The notes under the pieces were generated by a model that made no database searches, was not told the DNA's origin, and saw only the letters and a program-made list of their open reading frames with translations. This document shows positions 44,575-53,602 of a DNA stretch of 64,000 nt, piece after piece. The stretch is from positions 62,001-126,000 of the forward strand of contig NC_014762.1 in the NCBI RefSeq assembly GCF_000183725.1, given 5' to 3'. Source of the DNA: Sulfuricurvum kujiense DSM 16994. GTDB taxonomy: Bacteria > Campylobacterota > Campylobacteria > Campylobacterales > Sulfurimonadaceae. The translations under genes and the position numbers were made by a program. Positions within the stretch are counted from its first letter, which is position 1, and each line of letters opens with the position of its first letter.

Positions 44575-44769
44575 ATGCCAAAAATGAAATCGGTTAAAGG
44601 GGCGGTAAAACGCTTCAAAGTGAAGAAAAACGGCACAATCAAACGTGGTAGCGCATTCCGCAGCCATATTTTGACAAAACAAGATGCTGGGACTCGACGT
44701 AAGCAAAATGCACCAAAAGTGGTTGCTAACGTAGACGTTAAAGCTATCAAAAAGATGATCGTAGGCTAA
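44575..44769 (+). CDS. rpmI: 50S ribosomal protein L35
   Basis: 64 residues. [17 protein letters not shown] and [14 protein letters not shown] are the L35 signature. Part of the conserved infC-rpmI-rplT group, but separated from infC by 193 bases containing repeat Y2. Confidence 0.96.
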   Translation: MPKMKSVKGAVKRFKVKKNGTIKRGSAFRSHILTKQDAGTRRKQNAPKVVANVDVKAIKKMIVG

Positions 44770-44862
44770 AACCTATTAACCCTCCAGCATAACGCTGGGC
44801 AAGTCCGCAAAGCGGCACCCCGTCATTAAAATTGAGATGAACCGGGTCAAGAAAGGAAAACA
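44770..44862 (+). promoter_or_regulatory. Structured rpmI-rplT intergenic leader
   Basis: 93 bases with three short hairpins: CAGC/GCTG, CCGC/GCGG, and ACCCCGTCAT...ATGAACCGGGT next to the rplT ribosome site (AGAAAGGA). In other bacteria L20 represses its own operon by binding such mRNA structures. The same role here is inference. Confidence 0.4.
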
Positions 44863-45216
44863 ATGCCAAGAGTAAAAACTGGTGTCGTAAGACGCAGACG
44901 TCATAAAAAAGTATTGAAACTCGCACGTGGTTTCTACAGTGCACGCCACAAACATTTCCGTAAAGCGAAAGAGCAACTCGAGCGCTCACTCGTATACGCG
45001 TTCCGTGACCGTAAACAGAAAAAACGTGAATTCCGTAAATTGTGGATTATCCGTATCAATGCGGCATGCCGCCTAAACGGAATGAGCTATTCAGTATTCA
45101 TGAACGGCCTTAAACGTGCCAACATCGAACTTGATCGCAAAATCCTTGCTGACATGGCTATGAACGATGCAGCGGCATTTACTGCCCTCACTACTCAAGC
45201 TAAAGCAGCACTCTAA
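44863..45216 (+). CDS. rplT: 50S ribosomal protein L20
   Basis: 117 residues, basic. [36 protein letters not shown] and [18 protein letters not shown] are fully diagnostic for L20, an early assembly protein of the large subunit and autoregulator in several bacteria. Followed by a GACCC/GGGTC terminator. Confidence 0.97.
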   Translation: MPRVKTGVVRRRRHKKVLKLARGFYSARHKHFRKAKEQLERSLVYAFRDRKQKKREFRKLWIIRINAACRLNGMSYSVFMNGLKRANIELDRKILADMAMNDAAAFTALTTQAKAAL

Positions 45217-45223
45217 ATAAATA

Positions 45224-45252
45224 GGACCCGAAAGGGTCTTATCCTCTTTTTT
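45224..45252 (+). terminator. rplT terminator
   Basis: GGACCC-GAAA-GGGTCT (45224-45239) followed within 6 bases by TCCTCTTTTTT, a T-rich tail, directly after the rplT stop. Confidence 0.65.
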
Positions 45253-45304
45253 CTCTTCAATAAATCTCAATATAAATTACTACTATTCCCGAAGGAATAA
45301 TATT

Positions 45305-45547
45305 TTATTGCTCGATTTTATACCCTTTACTCTCAAGACATTTTTGACACTCTACGGTAATCGGAGCTTTTGATGCTTCACCTGCGGCTTTTAAATCGTA
45401 ATAGCGGCATTCTTGAAAATCCGCCATAATCCGGTCTTCCGTTTTACCTGCCGGACAAATCATTCCGTTGATCGAAATTTGTTTATCAGCGCATCCGCTT
45501 AGGAGAAGTGCAGCGGCGATTAGGCCGAAAAATAGGTTTTTTTTCAT
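45305..45547 (-). CDS. Small lipoprotein, function unknown
   Basis: 80 residues. The lipobox LLLSGC (Cys 19) follows a hydrophobic signal (MKKNLFFGLIAAALLLS). The mature part has four more Cys (MICPAG, FQECRYY, VECQKCLESKG), three of which sit in a CxxC-type cluster that could bind metal or form disulfides. ATG overlaps the thyX stop (ATGA), so it is translationally coupled to thyX, an unexpected partner. Confidence 0.72.
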   Translation of the reverse strand: MKKNLFFGLIAAALLLSGCADKQISINGMICPAGKTEDRIMADFQECRYYDLKAAGEASKAPITVECQKCLESKGYKIEQ

Positions 45548-46170
45548 GATGTATGTTCCTCTTTGAGTGAATTTTCGAATAGATAGCGGTGATCCTCGGG
45601 GAGTGCACTATAAACCGCATGGGCTAAATCACGGATTTCCCACAGTGCCGCTTTATCGCTGCGCAGTGAAATGAAGTTTTGCAAGCTTCGTGCATTGATC
45701 GACCATGCAAGCTCGGTTTTATAGCTCTCAGGAAGGCAGTATTTCGCACGATCGTTGCTGATTCCGGCTACCAATACGGCACGAAGATTTTCAAGGGCAC
45801 GGATGCTCATCTCATCAACCATCTCTACATCGGTCATGACCAGATATTTTGCGGCACGTTCTTTGTGATCAATGCTAAAGGGTTCTTCGTCTTTGAGCTC
45901 TTTGAGGGTGTAGCGGGTACTTTTGACCGATAGACTCGCCATTCTGTGACGGGCAAGTTCTTGAAGCAAGGCACGGCTGATCCCCTCAACGTAAAAATTG
46001 TAGACAATATGCTCCAGCGTTGAAGCGTGTTTGAATTTATTTCCAACACGATCGATCAATTCACGGTCTTTTTCGCCGCCGTTATCGCTTTTATCAAAAC
46101 TTTGCCAACAGGTACGGATGGCATCGGAGCAGATTACAAGTGGAGTATGGTGTTGTAAGGTTACTTTCAT
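45544..46170 (-). CDS. thyX: Flavin-dependent thymidylate synthase
   Basis: 208 residues from the ATG at 46170, where homology to ThyX starts; the longer frame from 46209 is less likely. The ThyX motif RHR-x7-S is RHRMASLSVKS, with HASTLEHIVYNF and INARSLQNFISLR also conserved. It methylates dUMP to dTMP with FAD, NADPH and methylene-THF, replacing ThyA as in most Campylobacterota. Confidence 0.95.
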   Translation of the reverse strand: MKVTLQHHTPLVICSDAIRTCWQSFDKSDNGGEKDRELIDRVGNKFKHASTLEHIVYNFYVEGISRALLQELARHRMASLSVKSTRYTLKELKDEEPFSIDHKERAAKYLVMTDVEMVDEMSIRALENLRAVLVAGISNDRAKYCLPESYKTELAWSINARSLQNFISLRSDKAALWEIRDLAHAVYSALPEDHRYLFENSLKEEHTS

Positions 46171-46219
46171 GGGTGTGTCTTTGGAAGTAATTTTGGGAGA
46201 GTATAGCAAAAAGTATTAT

Positions 46220-46335
46220 TTTCTTTTCTTTACCACAAAGAAAAGAAACAAAAGAAGCTCATCTTTCAAGCAAAGCGCACACGCGACTTTTGGCACTTCT
46301 GCCATCCCGCGTGGCTTTAAAGGATGCTTGAAAGA
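46220..46335 (+). repeat. Family X structured repeat, copy X5
   Basis: Hairpin TTTCTTTTCTTT (46220-46231)/AAAGAAAAGAAA (46237-46248), CAAAAGAA, outer stem TCTTTCAAGCA (46262-46272) with TGCTTGAAAGA (46325-46335), 11 perfect pairs. The interior is more divergent (AAGCGCACACGCG...TGGCACTTCTGCCA...CGCGTGGCTTT) but keeps GC-rich hairpins. It lies between the rnj stop and the thyX start and, unlike the others, is oriented against both. Confidence 0.75.
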
Positions 46336-46347
46336 CTGTACTTTATC

Positions 46348-48432
46348 TTACATCACGAAAACGTGCGGAACGATAAGCGGATATTTTTTCATTTTGCGGT
46401 AGATATGTTTGCGTACTACCTGACGAAGATCGTTTTCCAACGCTTTCGGATTCTCGATTAGCCCCGGTTTGAGATTGATCAAGAAGTGCTCTAACACATC
46501 TTCCATCTCTAGTGCAAACGCTTTGTCATGGCGATCGGCTACGATACCAAAGCTGGTAACAAGAGGTTTGGACAGAAGTCGCGATTCTGCGGCACTGACC
46601 TGAGCGACCAGCATAACCATCCCCTCGCTCGCCATTTTTTGACGATCGATAATGATGTCGTCTTCGATTTGGTGATTATTTTGGTTATCGATGTACGTTT
46701 TACCTGTTTTGACGGTTTTGGCTTTGCGCATCATTTTGGTGTTCACTTCGATACTGTCACCGTCAGACATTAGGAGAATATTACGTTCCGGAACTCCACA
46801 GGTAACCGCCGTCTCTTTATGCTTCATAATGTGATTGTATTCACCGTGAACAGGGAGGAAGAATTTAGGATTGGTAAGACGAAGCATCAACTTTTGTTCT
46901 TCCATACTCGCGTGTCCCGAAACGTGGATATCTCTGTCATTGGCTACACGAGCGCCTGCTCGTTGGAGATAGTTGAGCATCCCTGAAATCGATCCTTCAT
47001 TCCCCGGAATCGCACGTGCGGAGAGGACGATCAAATCGGTCGGCTTGATCTTGATATGGCGGTGCTCGCCGATCGCCATACGGAAGAGGGCCGAACTCGG
47101 TTCCCCCTGACTTCCGGTTGTGACGATGAGGACGTCTTTGTCGCTCATGCGGTTTGCCTCTTCGGCATCGATGAAGATGTTTTTAGGAAGTTTAATGTAA
47201 TCGTATTGCATACATACTTCGAGATTCCGCTCCATTGATCGTCCGATAACACATACTTTACGGTTGTATTTTATACCGGTCAAAATCGCTTGATATACAC
47301 GGTGAATGTTTGAACTGAACGTTGACATGATGACACGCCCTTCGGCTTTCGAGAAGATACGGTCAAATCCCGGTGCTACGGTCAGTTCGCTCGGAGTCCA
47401 CTCTTTGTTATAAGAGTTAGTGGAGTCTGAGAGGAGACAAAGAACCCCTTTTTCACCGTAGTGAGCCAATCGGTGCAAGTCAGCCGTGTAGCCGTCTACC
47501 GGAGTATGGTCGATTTTAAAATCGCCCGTATGGATAATAGTTCCCGCTTTAGTCGTGATCGCCAATGAGGAAGAGTCAATGATCGAGTGGGTCATGTGCA
47601 TCCATTCGATTTCGAAATCGTTTCCGATTTTGTACGGTATCCGTTTAACAATCGGATTGAAGTAGCGGCGGAAATCGCGCATATGATGTTCGTCGAATTT
47701 GTTTCCGATCATTGCCAGAGGCAACGGCGTTCCGTAAATCGGGAATTGCATCTCTTTGAAGAAATACGGTACCCCTCCGATATGGTCTTCATGGGCATGG
47801 GTAATGATGACGGCAACGATTTTTTTGCGGATTTCGCGCAAGTAGGTGAAGTCAGGGACGAGAATATCGACTCCGTGCATCTCTTCGTCCGGAAAGCTCA
47901 TCCCGATATCAATGATAATCGCTTCGTTTTCCGTTTCGATGACCGTGATATTTCCGCCGATCTCACCGAGACCGCCCAGCGGTGTGATACGAACTTTGTC
48001 ATTATTATTAAGATCGAGTTTATAGTGGGGATTGAGACGGTTTTTATGGGCATCTTGGTTTTTGACAACAAAATCGCGAAGATTGTTATCAATCGGTGTG
48101 CTAGGACTTCCGCGACGGCCGCCGCGTCCACGATCACGGCCTGAGCGCGCAGGTTCGGCATCGGTTGCGTTTGCATCGGATCCTTCCGGACGGTCTGTAC
48201 GAGGAGGTCTGTTGTCCTGACGAGGAGGGCGGTTGTCCTGGCGGGGAGGGCGGTTATCCTGACGAGGAGGGCGGCTGTCTTCCCGCGGCTCTGTGTTTGG
48301 ACGCTCAGTCGTATTCCCCTCTGCACCTTCGGGGCGGTTGTTGTTTCGGCTGCGAAACGGTCGACGGTTATTTCGGCGTTGACGATTTTCGCCTTGCGGC
48401 TGTGTTTGTGATCCTGGTTGTTCTTCGGACAT
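46348..48432 (-). CDS. rnj: Ribonuclease J
   Basis: 694 residues. A basic, Asn/Arg/Pro-rich N-terminal tail (1-~125) holds four near-identical 7-residue repeats RPPRQDN (about 54-80). The metallo-beta-lactamase/beta-CASP core has THAHEDHIGGVPYF (metal ligands), HTGDFKIDHTPVDG, TTGSQGEPSSALFRMA and HVSGHASMEEQ, then the RNase J C-terminal domain. It is a 5'-3' exo- and endonuclease central to mRNA decay, as in Helicobacter, where it pairs with a helicase and is bound to ribosomes. The tail should bind RNA. Confidence 0.94.
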   Translation of the reverse strand: MSEEQPGSQTQPQGENRQRRNNRRPFRSRNNNRPEGAEGNTTERPNTEPREDSRPPRQDNRPPRQDNRPPRQDNRPPRTDRPEGSDANATDAEPARSGRDRGRGGRRGSPSTPIDNNLRDFVVKNQDAHKNRLNPHYKLDLNNNDKVRITPLGGLGEIGGNITVIETENEAIIIDIGMSFPDEEMHGVDILVPDFTYLREIRKKIVAVIITHAHEDHIGGVPYFFKEMQFPIYGTPLPLAMIGNKFDEHHMRDFRRYFNPIVKRIPYKIGNDFEIEWMHMTHSIIDSSSLAITTKAGTIIHTGDFKIDHTPVDGYTADLHRLAHYGEKGVLCLLSDSTNSYNKEWTPSELTVAPGFDRIFSKAEGRVIMSTFSSNIHRVYQAILTGIKYNRKVCVIGRSMERNLEVCMQYDYIKLPKNIFIDAEEANRMSDKDVLIVTTGSQGEPSSALFRMAIGEHRHIKIKPTDLIVLSARAIPGNEGSISGMLNYLQRAGARVANDRDIHVSGHASMEEQKLMLRLTNPKFFLPVHGEYNHIMKHKETAVTCGVPERNILLMSDGDSIEVNTKMMRKAKTVKTGKTYIDNQNNHQIEDDIIIDRQKMASEGMVMLVAQVSAAESRLLSKPLVTSFGIVADRHDKAFALEMEDVLEHFLINLKPGLIENPKALENDLRQVVRKHIYRKMKKYPLIVPHVFVM

Positions 48433-48506
48433 TATAATTTCCTTCTGTCGCTTTCATAGCGTAATGGTTTTGTCTATATTTAGATGCTCTAAAAAACCCT
48501 AAAAGA

Positions 48507-49286
48507 TTATTTTATAAGGGTGTAGAGCCGGTGAAAGTCAGAGGTGTCAAGCTGATGAGGTCGGATAGAGCGTTCCAACTCAAGCGTTTCAAAGGCTTGG
48601 GACAGAACGGTTCCATCATAGCGTGAGGAGAGATTTTTGTGGAGGGTTTTACGGGGCTGTGTAAAGGCCGTTCGTAAAAAGTCTTCAAACCCTTCATCAT
48701 TACGGTTCGTACGTTTAGAAATGAGCAGTACGCACGAATCGACTTTGGGAGCAGGCTCGAATGCGGTAGGGGGAACGTGTAAAACGATCTCCGCCTCTCC
48801 GACACTCTGCGCAATTACACTGAGCGCTCCAAAAGCTCTCTCTCCGGGTGCGGCAGAGAATTTCTCCGCCACTTCACGCTGTATCATGACAAGCAAGTTT
48901 CGGCACGCCGGATCGGCGAGGGCTTTGAGGATGATATTCGTAGCGATGTAATAGGGCAAATTCGCCACTAAATCGTACGGTTCATCCAAAAGCTCACTCT
49001 TCCAATGCTCTAGCACATCTCCGCATCGGAGAGTAAGAGCGTTGGTAGCGATAGCATCGGCAAATTGGTGCGTCAAATGCTTGCACAAGTCGGTATCGAC
49101 CTCAAAAGCGGTAACACTTTTGACATCAACTAAATACTTAGTTAAATCACCTAATCCAGGCCCGATTTCTGCGATACGGTGAGGCGTATCGGGCATCGAT
49201 TGGATGATTTGGGCTAAAACAGCTTCGTCTTTTAAAAAATTTTGGCCAAACTTTTTCTTGGCAATAGCGGCACGGTCTTTTTGCAT
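48507..49286 (-). CDS. rsmA: 16S rRNA dimethyladenosine transferase
   Basis: 259 residues. KKFGQNFLKDEAVLAQII, AEIGPGLGDLTKYL (SAM site) and ANLPYYIATNI (catalytic NLPY) identify KsgA/RsmA, which dimethylates two adenosines in helix 45 of 16S rRNA. It lies upstream of rnj on the same strand (74-base gap). Confidence 0.95.
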   Translation of the reverse strand: MQKDRAAIAKKKFGQNFLKDEAVLAQIIQSMPDTPHRIAEIGPGLGDLTKYLVDVKSVTAFEVDTDLCKHLTHQFADAIATNALTLRCGDVLEHWKSELLDEPYDLVANLPYYIATNIILKALADPACRNLLVMIQREVAEKFSAAPGERAFGALSVIAQSVGEAEIVLHVPPTAFEPAPKVDSCVLLISKRTNRNDEGFEDFLRTAFTQPRKTLHKNLSSRYDGTVLSQAFETLELERSIRPHQLDTSDFHRLYTLIK

Positions 49287-49442
49287 TGCCCTTATTGTAC
49301 CTAATAAAGTGTTAATCCCCTATTAAATCATAAAAAATGTGAATCTGTATTTCTTTAATCAAAGAAAACCATTGTTTAGAATTTATCGTTACTTTTGGTA
49401 ATGAAAGTTATACTTCCGTTATGATTGCGCCAAAGGGTTTGA

Positions 49443-50204
49443 ATGGATAATTTTTTTGCAAAACGGATCATTCCGTGCCTCGATGTTAAAGACGGACGCG
49501 TTGTAAAAGGGGTCAATTTCGTCGGCCTCAAAGATGCGGGAGACCCTGTTGAAGTGGCAAAACGCTATAACGAAGAAGGTGCGGACGAGCTCACTTTTTT
49601 AGATATTACCGCTTCGCACGAAGAGCGTGACACGATCGTCCATATCGTAGAGCAGGTAGCAAAGGAAGTATTTATCCCTCTCACCGTAGGGGGAGGAATC
49701 CGCAAACTCGACGATATTTATCGTCTTCTCGCCGTCGGATGCGACAAAGTGAGTGTCAATTCTGCCGCGATAAAACGTCCGGAACTGATCGATGAGGGGG
49801 CAAAGCGATTCGGTTCACAATGTATTGTCGTGGCGATCGATGTGAAGCGTACCGGCAATCAATATAACGTCTATCTAAACGGCGGACGTGTCGATACTGG
49901 GATCAATGCACTGGAATGGGCTAAAGAGGTCGTAGATCGAGGGGCGGGAGAGATATTGCTTACCTCGATGGATGCTGACGGTACCAAAGCGGGATTTGAT
50001 CTATCGATCACGGAACAGATCAGCCGCGCCGTCAATGTACCCGTTATCGCCAGCGGCGGTGCGGGGACGATGGAACATATTAAAGAGGCGTTTGAACACG
50101 GTGCCGATGCGGCACTGGCGGCGAGTATTTTCCACTACAAAGAGATCGACATTATGGATCTCAAACGCTACCTGTCGGCTAACGGGATTCCGGTACGATT
50201 ATGA
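49443..50204 (+). CDS. hisF: Imidazole glycerol phosphate synthase, cyclase subunit
   Basis: 253 residues, (beta/alpha)8 barrel. [19 protein letters not shown] and [10 protein letters not shown] contain the two catalytic Asp; [13 protein letters not shown] is the phosphate-binding loop. It forms IGP and AICAR in histidine synthesis with HisH. No other his gene is adjacent. Its stop overlaps the next start (ATGA). Confidence 0.96.
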   Translation: MDNFFAKRIIPCLDVKDGRVVKGVNFVGLKDAGDPVEVAKRYNEEGADELTFLDITASHEERDTIVHIVEQVAKEVFIPLTVGGGIRKLDDIYRLLAVGCDKVSVNSAAIKRPELIDEGAKRFGSQCIVVAIDVKRTGNQYNVYLNGGRVDTGINALEWAKEVVDRGAGEILLTSMDADGTKAGFDLSITEQISRAVNVPVIASGGAGTMEHIKEAFEHGADAALAASIFHYKEIDIMDLKRYLSANGIPVRL

Positions 50205-50737
50205 TACTGTGTGCGGGCAATAACGAGACGTTTGATTTTGCGACCCCGATCGGGGTTGGATTGATTGACAGTGCAATCAATCTGACCCGTCACGCTCTAG
50301 TACACAAACCGGAATTCATCCTCTTTGTCGGAAGTGCCGGAAGCTACGGAGAACATAAAATCCATGAGATCATCGAGTCCAAAACGGCGGCTAACATCGA
50401 GTTAGGCTTTTTGGATAAAAGCGCCTATACCCCGATCGATAACGTTGTTTCGGCACAAACGGAAACCATTAAAGATGTTATAGTCAATTCTTCTAACTAC
50501 ATTACAACATCTGAGAAAGCGATGGAGCAAATGAGAGGTTTGGGAATGGGGATTGAAAACATGGAGTTTTTCAGTGTTATGCGGGTAGCCCAGATTTTCG
50601 GAATCCCAGCGGGGGGTGTTTTTTGTATAACCAACTATTGTGATACGAATGCCCACCGCGATTTTATCAGCAATCACGGATTTGCGAAGGTGCTGCTGCG
50701 AGAACATTTAGTAAACAAAGGGATGATTCGTGGGTAA
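50201..50737 (+). CDS. Nucleoside phosphorylase-like protein (PNP_UDP fold)
   Basis: 178 residues, shorter than typical PNP or MTA/SAH nucleosidase (~230). [12 protein letters not shown] and [19 protein letters not shown]...[11 protein letters not shown] match the phosphate/ribose loop and the 'ME...VA' substrate segment of the phosphorylase fold. Probably acts on purine nucleosides. ATG overlaps the hisF stop and rlmN starts inside its 3' end, so hisF, this gene and rlmN form a tight operon. Confidence 0.75.
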   Translation: MILCAGNNETFDFATPIGVGLIDSAINLTRHALVHKPEFILFVGSAGSYGEHKIHEIIESKTAANIELGFLDKSAYTPIDNVVSAQTETIKDVIVNSSNYITTSEKAMEQMRGLGMGIENMEFFSVMRVAQIFGIPAGGVFCITNYCDTNAHRDFISNHGFAKVLLREHLVNKGMIRG

Positions 50738-51794
50738 GCTGTGCATTCTAGATTATACCAAAGCTGAACTCGCCGGTATGGTGAAACCCTCGTTCCGCGC
50801 CAAACAGATATGGGGATGGATTTACCATCAATACGCCACCAGTTTTGAGACGATGCAAAATCTTCCCAAGACGATGCGCGAAGAGCTGGCTCAAACGTAT
50901 GAGATTATGCCGCTTAAAATTGCCCGAAAGGAATGCTCTACCGACGGAACGATTAAATATCTTTTCGAGCTGAGTGACGGTAAAACGGTTGAGACGGTTT
51001 GGCTCAAAATGAAAGACGAAAGCATCGATGAAGAGGGAAATATCGAACATGAAGCGCGATACACCGTCTGTGTCTCGACACAAGTGGGGTGCAAAGTGGG
51101 ATGTTCGTTTTGTCTGACGGCAAAAGGGGGATTTACCCGTGATCTAACGGCAGGCGAAATTGTCGCTCAGGTGTTGGCCGTTAAGATGGATAACAATCTC
51201 GCAGCGCATCGCCGTCTCAATATCGTCTATATGGGGATGGGGGAGCCGTTGGATAATTTGGACAATTTAGCCAAAGCGATCACGATACTCAAAGACGAAG
51301 AGGGGCTTTCTATTTCGGGCAAGCGTCAGACGGTCTCGACGAGCGGGCTGAGTACCAAGATCGATAAGCTCGGAGAGATGGATTTAGGGGTTCATATCGC
51401 GATCAGCCTCCATGCCGTTGATGATGAACTTCGTACCGAACTGATCCCGATGAACAAAGCGTACAATATCGCTTCAATCATCGATGCGGTCAAGCGTTTT
51501 CCGATCGATACCCGAAAACGGGTGATGTTTGAATATCTTGTCATTAAAAATAAAAATGATGATTTGGGCTCGGCGAAAAAACTGGTCAAGCTTCTTCACG
51601 GTATTAAAGCCAAGGTCAATTTGATCTATTTTAATCCCTATCCCGGGTCGGATTATCAACGCCCGTCTCGTGAGGATATGGTTGCATTTCAAGAGTATTT
51701 GATAAAGCACGGTGTGCTGTGCACGATCCGAGACTCCAAGGGATTGGATATCAGTGCGGCCTGCGGGCAGTTAAAAGAGAAATCGTTAACTTAA
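50730..51794 (+). CDS. rlmN: 23S rRNA/tRNA adenine-C2 methyltransferase
   Basis: 354 residues from a GTG at 50730 that overlaps the previous gene. The radical-SAM cluster is [16 protein letters not shown] (CxxxCxxC). MGMGEPLDN and the C-terminal [18 protein letters not shown] with a catalytic Cys are RlmN-specific. It methylates A2503 of 23S rRNA and A37 of some tRNAs. Confidence 0.95.
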   Translation: MGKLCILDYTKAELAGMVKPSFRAKQIWGWIYHQYATSFETMQNLPKTMREELAQTYEIMPLKIARKECSTDGTIKYLFELSDGKTVETVWLKMKDESIDEEGNIEHEARYTVCVSTQVGCKVGCSFCLTAKGGFTRDLTAGEIVAQVLAVKMDNNLAAHRRLNIVYMGMGEPLDNLDNLAKAITILKDEEGLSISGKRQTVSTSGLSTKIDKLGEMDLGVHIAISLHAVDDELRTELIPMNKAYNIASIIDAVKRFPIDTRKRVMFEYLVIKNKNDDLGSAKKLVKLLHGIKAKVNLIYFNPYPGSDYQRPSREDMVAFQEYLIKHGVLCTIRDSKGLDISAACGQLKEKSLT

Positions 51795-51857
51795 GTAGAG
51801 TATTCTTACGCCAAATTAATTTTGCTCGGATGACGCTGAGCGAGGAAAGGAAATTGT

Positions 51858-51953
51858 GTGAGCGGATCGGACTGGCTTCAAGTTGTATTTTTAGGGATAT
51901 TTGTGAGTGGAAGCGTCGGCGGTTTTCTTTGGGTGGCGATGAAGAAAGACTGA
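51858..51953 (+). CDS. 31-residue single-helix membrane peptide
   Basis: A short ORF starts at GTG 51858 (AAAGG 7 bases upstream) and ends TGA 51951-51953. The peptide has one membrane-length hydrophobic helix (WLQVVFLGIFVSGSVGGFLW) with a lysine-rich end (MKKD), topology like small regulatory membrane peptides. Support is the ribosome site and amphipathic layout only; I know of no homologue. Confidence 0.4.
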   Translation: MSGSDWLQVVFLGIFVSGSVGGFLWVAMKKD

Positions 51954-51963
51954 ATAGCTCTCT

Positions 51964-52659
51964 TCACCAGCTGTATTTGAGCATCGCCTGAAAGACATCA
52001 TTATCGTTTCGATAGCTGTTTTCATGGTAGTAATGCCATTCCGTCCCTATTTCCAACTTCCCCTCTTTAATTCCAAAGACTGAATTGAGATTGAACAACA
52101 ATTGGTTTTGGCTCAAAAAATCACATGTCGTCCAATCTGTGAACCCCTCAAAATGCCATTTTTCACCGAGCGGCGCGTAATAGTTGGCGGAGAGCTGATA
52201 GGTCTCATTTCCGATATTTTGGACTTTTCGATAGAGATTGAGTCCGAAAACACTGAACCCCGGTACATTCATATCGGTGCCGAATCCGTAAAGCCATGCA
52301 TGATAGGTATCCGATCCGTTATATTGAAAAGCCGCATACCATTCTTTAATAAATCCGTCCGATACAGGAATTCCGGCAATTTTATTGAAGCTGATACGGG
52401 GAGAAATCTCGCCGTAGAGATCGTTTTTATCTCCGCTGAAACGGAGTCCGTTCGGGGCATAGACATAATCGGCAAATGCAAACAGATCACCGTACTCCCA
52501 GGTACGATAATGTTCCGCCGTTATCGTATGTTTGTTGCCGCTTTGGGTATCGAGAAATGTCGGCCCTTCAAATTTGCCGTAGAGATATTGGAGATTGGTA
52601 GCCGAAAATGCGCTGAGCTGGGCAGCGGTGATAAGACTAGCGAAGAGTAAGCGTTTCAT
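51964..52659 (-). CDS. Tsx-like nucleoside-specific outer-membrane channel
   Basis: 231 residues from the ATG at 52659 (AAAGGA upstream). Signal peptide MKRLLFASLITAAQLSAFSA. The mature chain alternates short beta strands rich in aromatic residues (YLYGKFEGP, AAFQYNGSDTYHAWLYGFG, YQLSANYYAPLG) and ends in aromatic-rich LKYSW, as outer-membrane barrels do. The pattern resembles the Tsx/OmpK family of nucleoside channels. It overlaps the M23 gene by 23 bases on the same strand. Confidence 0.75.
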   Translation of the reverse strand: MKRLLFASLITAAQLSAFSATNLQYLYGKFEGPTFLDTQSGNKHTITAEHYRTWEYGDLFAFADYVYAPNGLRFSGDKNDLYGEISPRISFNKIAGIPVSDGFIKEWYAAFQYNGSDTYHAWLYGFGTDMNVPGFSVFGLNLYRKVQNIGNETYQLSANYYAPLGEKWHFEGFTDWTTCDFLSQNQLLFNLNSVFGIKEGKLEIGTEWHYYHENSYRNDNDVFQAMLKYSW

Positions 52660-53476
52660 CGGTATCCTTTGAAATAAGGGCATTAAATTGGGAAATAAGG
52701 TCAAGCGGATCAGACTGTATGCCGTGAACCATCATCCCGAAATGAAGATGCGGACCCGTAATCCGTCCGCTCTCACCGCTGAGTGCGATCGGTTGTCCAC
52801 GCTCAATACGATCACCGACATTGACATCGAATCGGCTGAGGTGAAAATAGCATGAATATATCCCTTCGCCGTGATCGATAATGATTGTTCCGCCGGAATA
52901 ATAGCGTTCCTGTACCAAGACGACGATCCCGTCGTTTGCCGCGACAATGGGGATCGGCGTTCGGGCACGAAAATCGACCCCTCCATGGTAGCTTTTCAGA
53001 CTTCCGTTGTAGGTGCGGGCGGAGCCGTATTCGCTGGTGATATTGGAGTCTATGGGCTTAACGAACGCTTTGTTCCAATAGCGGATCGGTGTAAAGTGCC
53101 CGTAGATCGCTTCTGCCTGCGCTTTTTCAGCCGCAATCTGCTCCATCGCTTCCGGAGGGGGAGTCACCAAAGCGGGATCGACACTGAGTGTTTCGGTAGG
53201 ATAGTCGGCCTCTTGGATATGGATTGAGAAAAAGCTCTCGTTTCCCGGTGCAATCCAGGTGAGGTTGATGTCTCCCGCAGGGGTGTAGTAATCGATCGGT
53301 ATAACGGCGATCCCTTTGGTTTTATCGGCAGGATGAAGGAGGACGCTTATATTGCGATCGCTCATAATCACGGTTCCCGAAGGTGAAGGTAGGGGTATGA
53401 TGAGACTTTTCCCGTTAAATCCTTCAGCACCCCAAAGGGCTAAAAAACCGAGCCATAAAATGAGCAAAAATCGCAT
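52637..53476 (-). CDS. M23 family peptidoglycan metallopeptidase
   Basis: 279 residues from the ATG at 53476 (signal peptide MRFLLILWLGFLALWGAEG); the longer frame to 53533 is rejected. A helical N-terminal region is followed by the LytM/M23 domain with HGGVDFRA (HxxxD) and GPHLHFGM (HxH), all zinc ligands present. It should cut peptide bonds in peptidoglycan in the periplasm. Confidence 0.92.
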   Translation of the reverse strand: MRFLLILWLGFLALWGAEGFNGKSLIIPLPSPSGTVIMSDRNISVLLHPADKTKGIAVIPIDYYTPAGDINLTWIAPGNESFFSIHIQEADYPTETLSVDPALVTPPPEAMEQIAAEKAQAEAIYGHFTPIRYWNKAFVKPIDSNITSEYGSARTYNGSLKSYHGGVDFRARTPIPIVAANDGIVVLVQERYYSGGTIIIDHGEGIYSCYFHLSRFDVNVGDRIERGQPIALSGESGRITGPHLHFGMMVHGIQSDPLDLISQFNALISKDTDETLTLR

Positions 53477-53602
53477 GGTGTATCCTGCAGTATTATTAAG
53501 GACGGTATTGTAGCATTTAGGGCTTAGAAACATAATTTTTGAGAATATATAAAGTATTGTATGTTACTATCAGAAATATGTTGGTTCTAAAAAGAGAAGA
53601 GG

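Noticed and set aside
48190-48273. CRISPR-like repeat array
   Set aside because: The 21-base repeats are contiguous, in frame and code for RPPRQDN in RNase J; no spacers. No CRISPR array is visible anywhere in the window.
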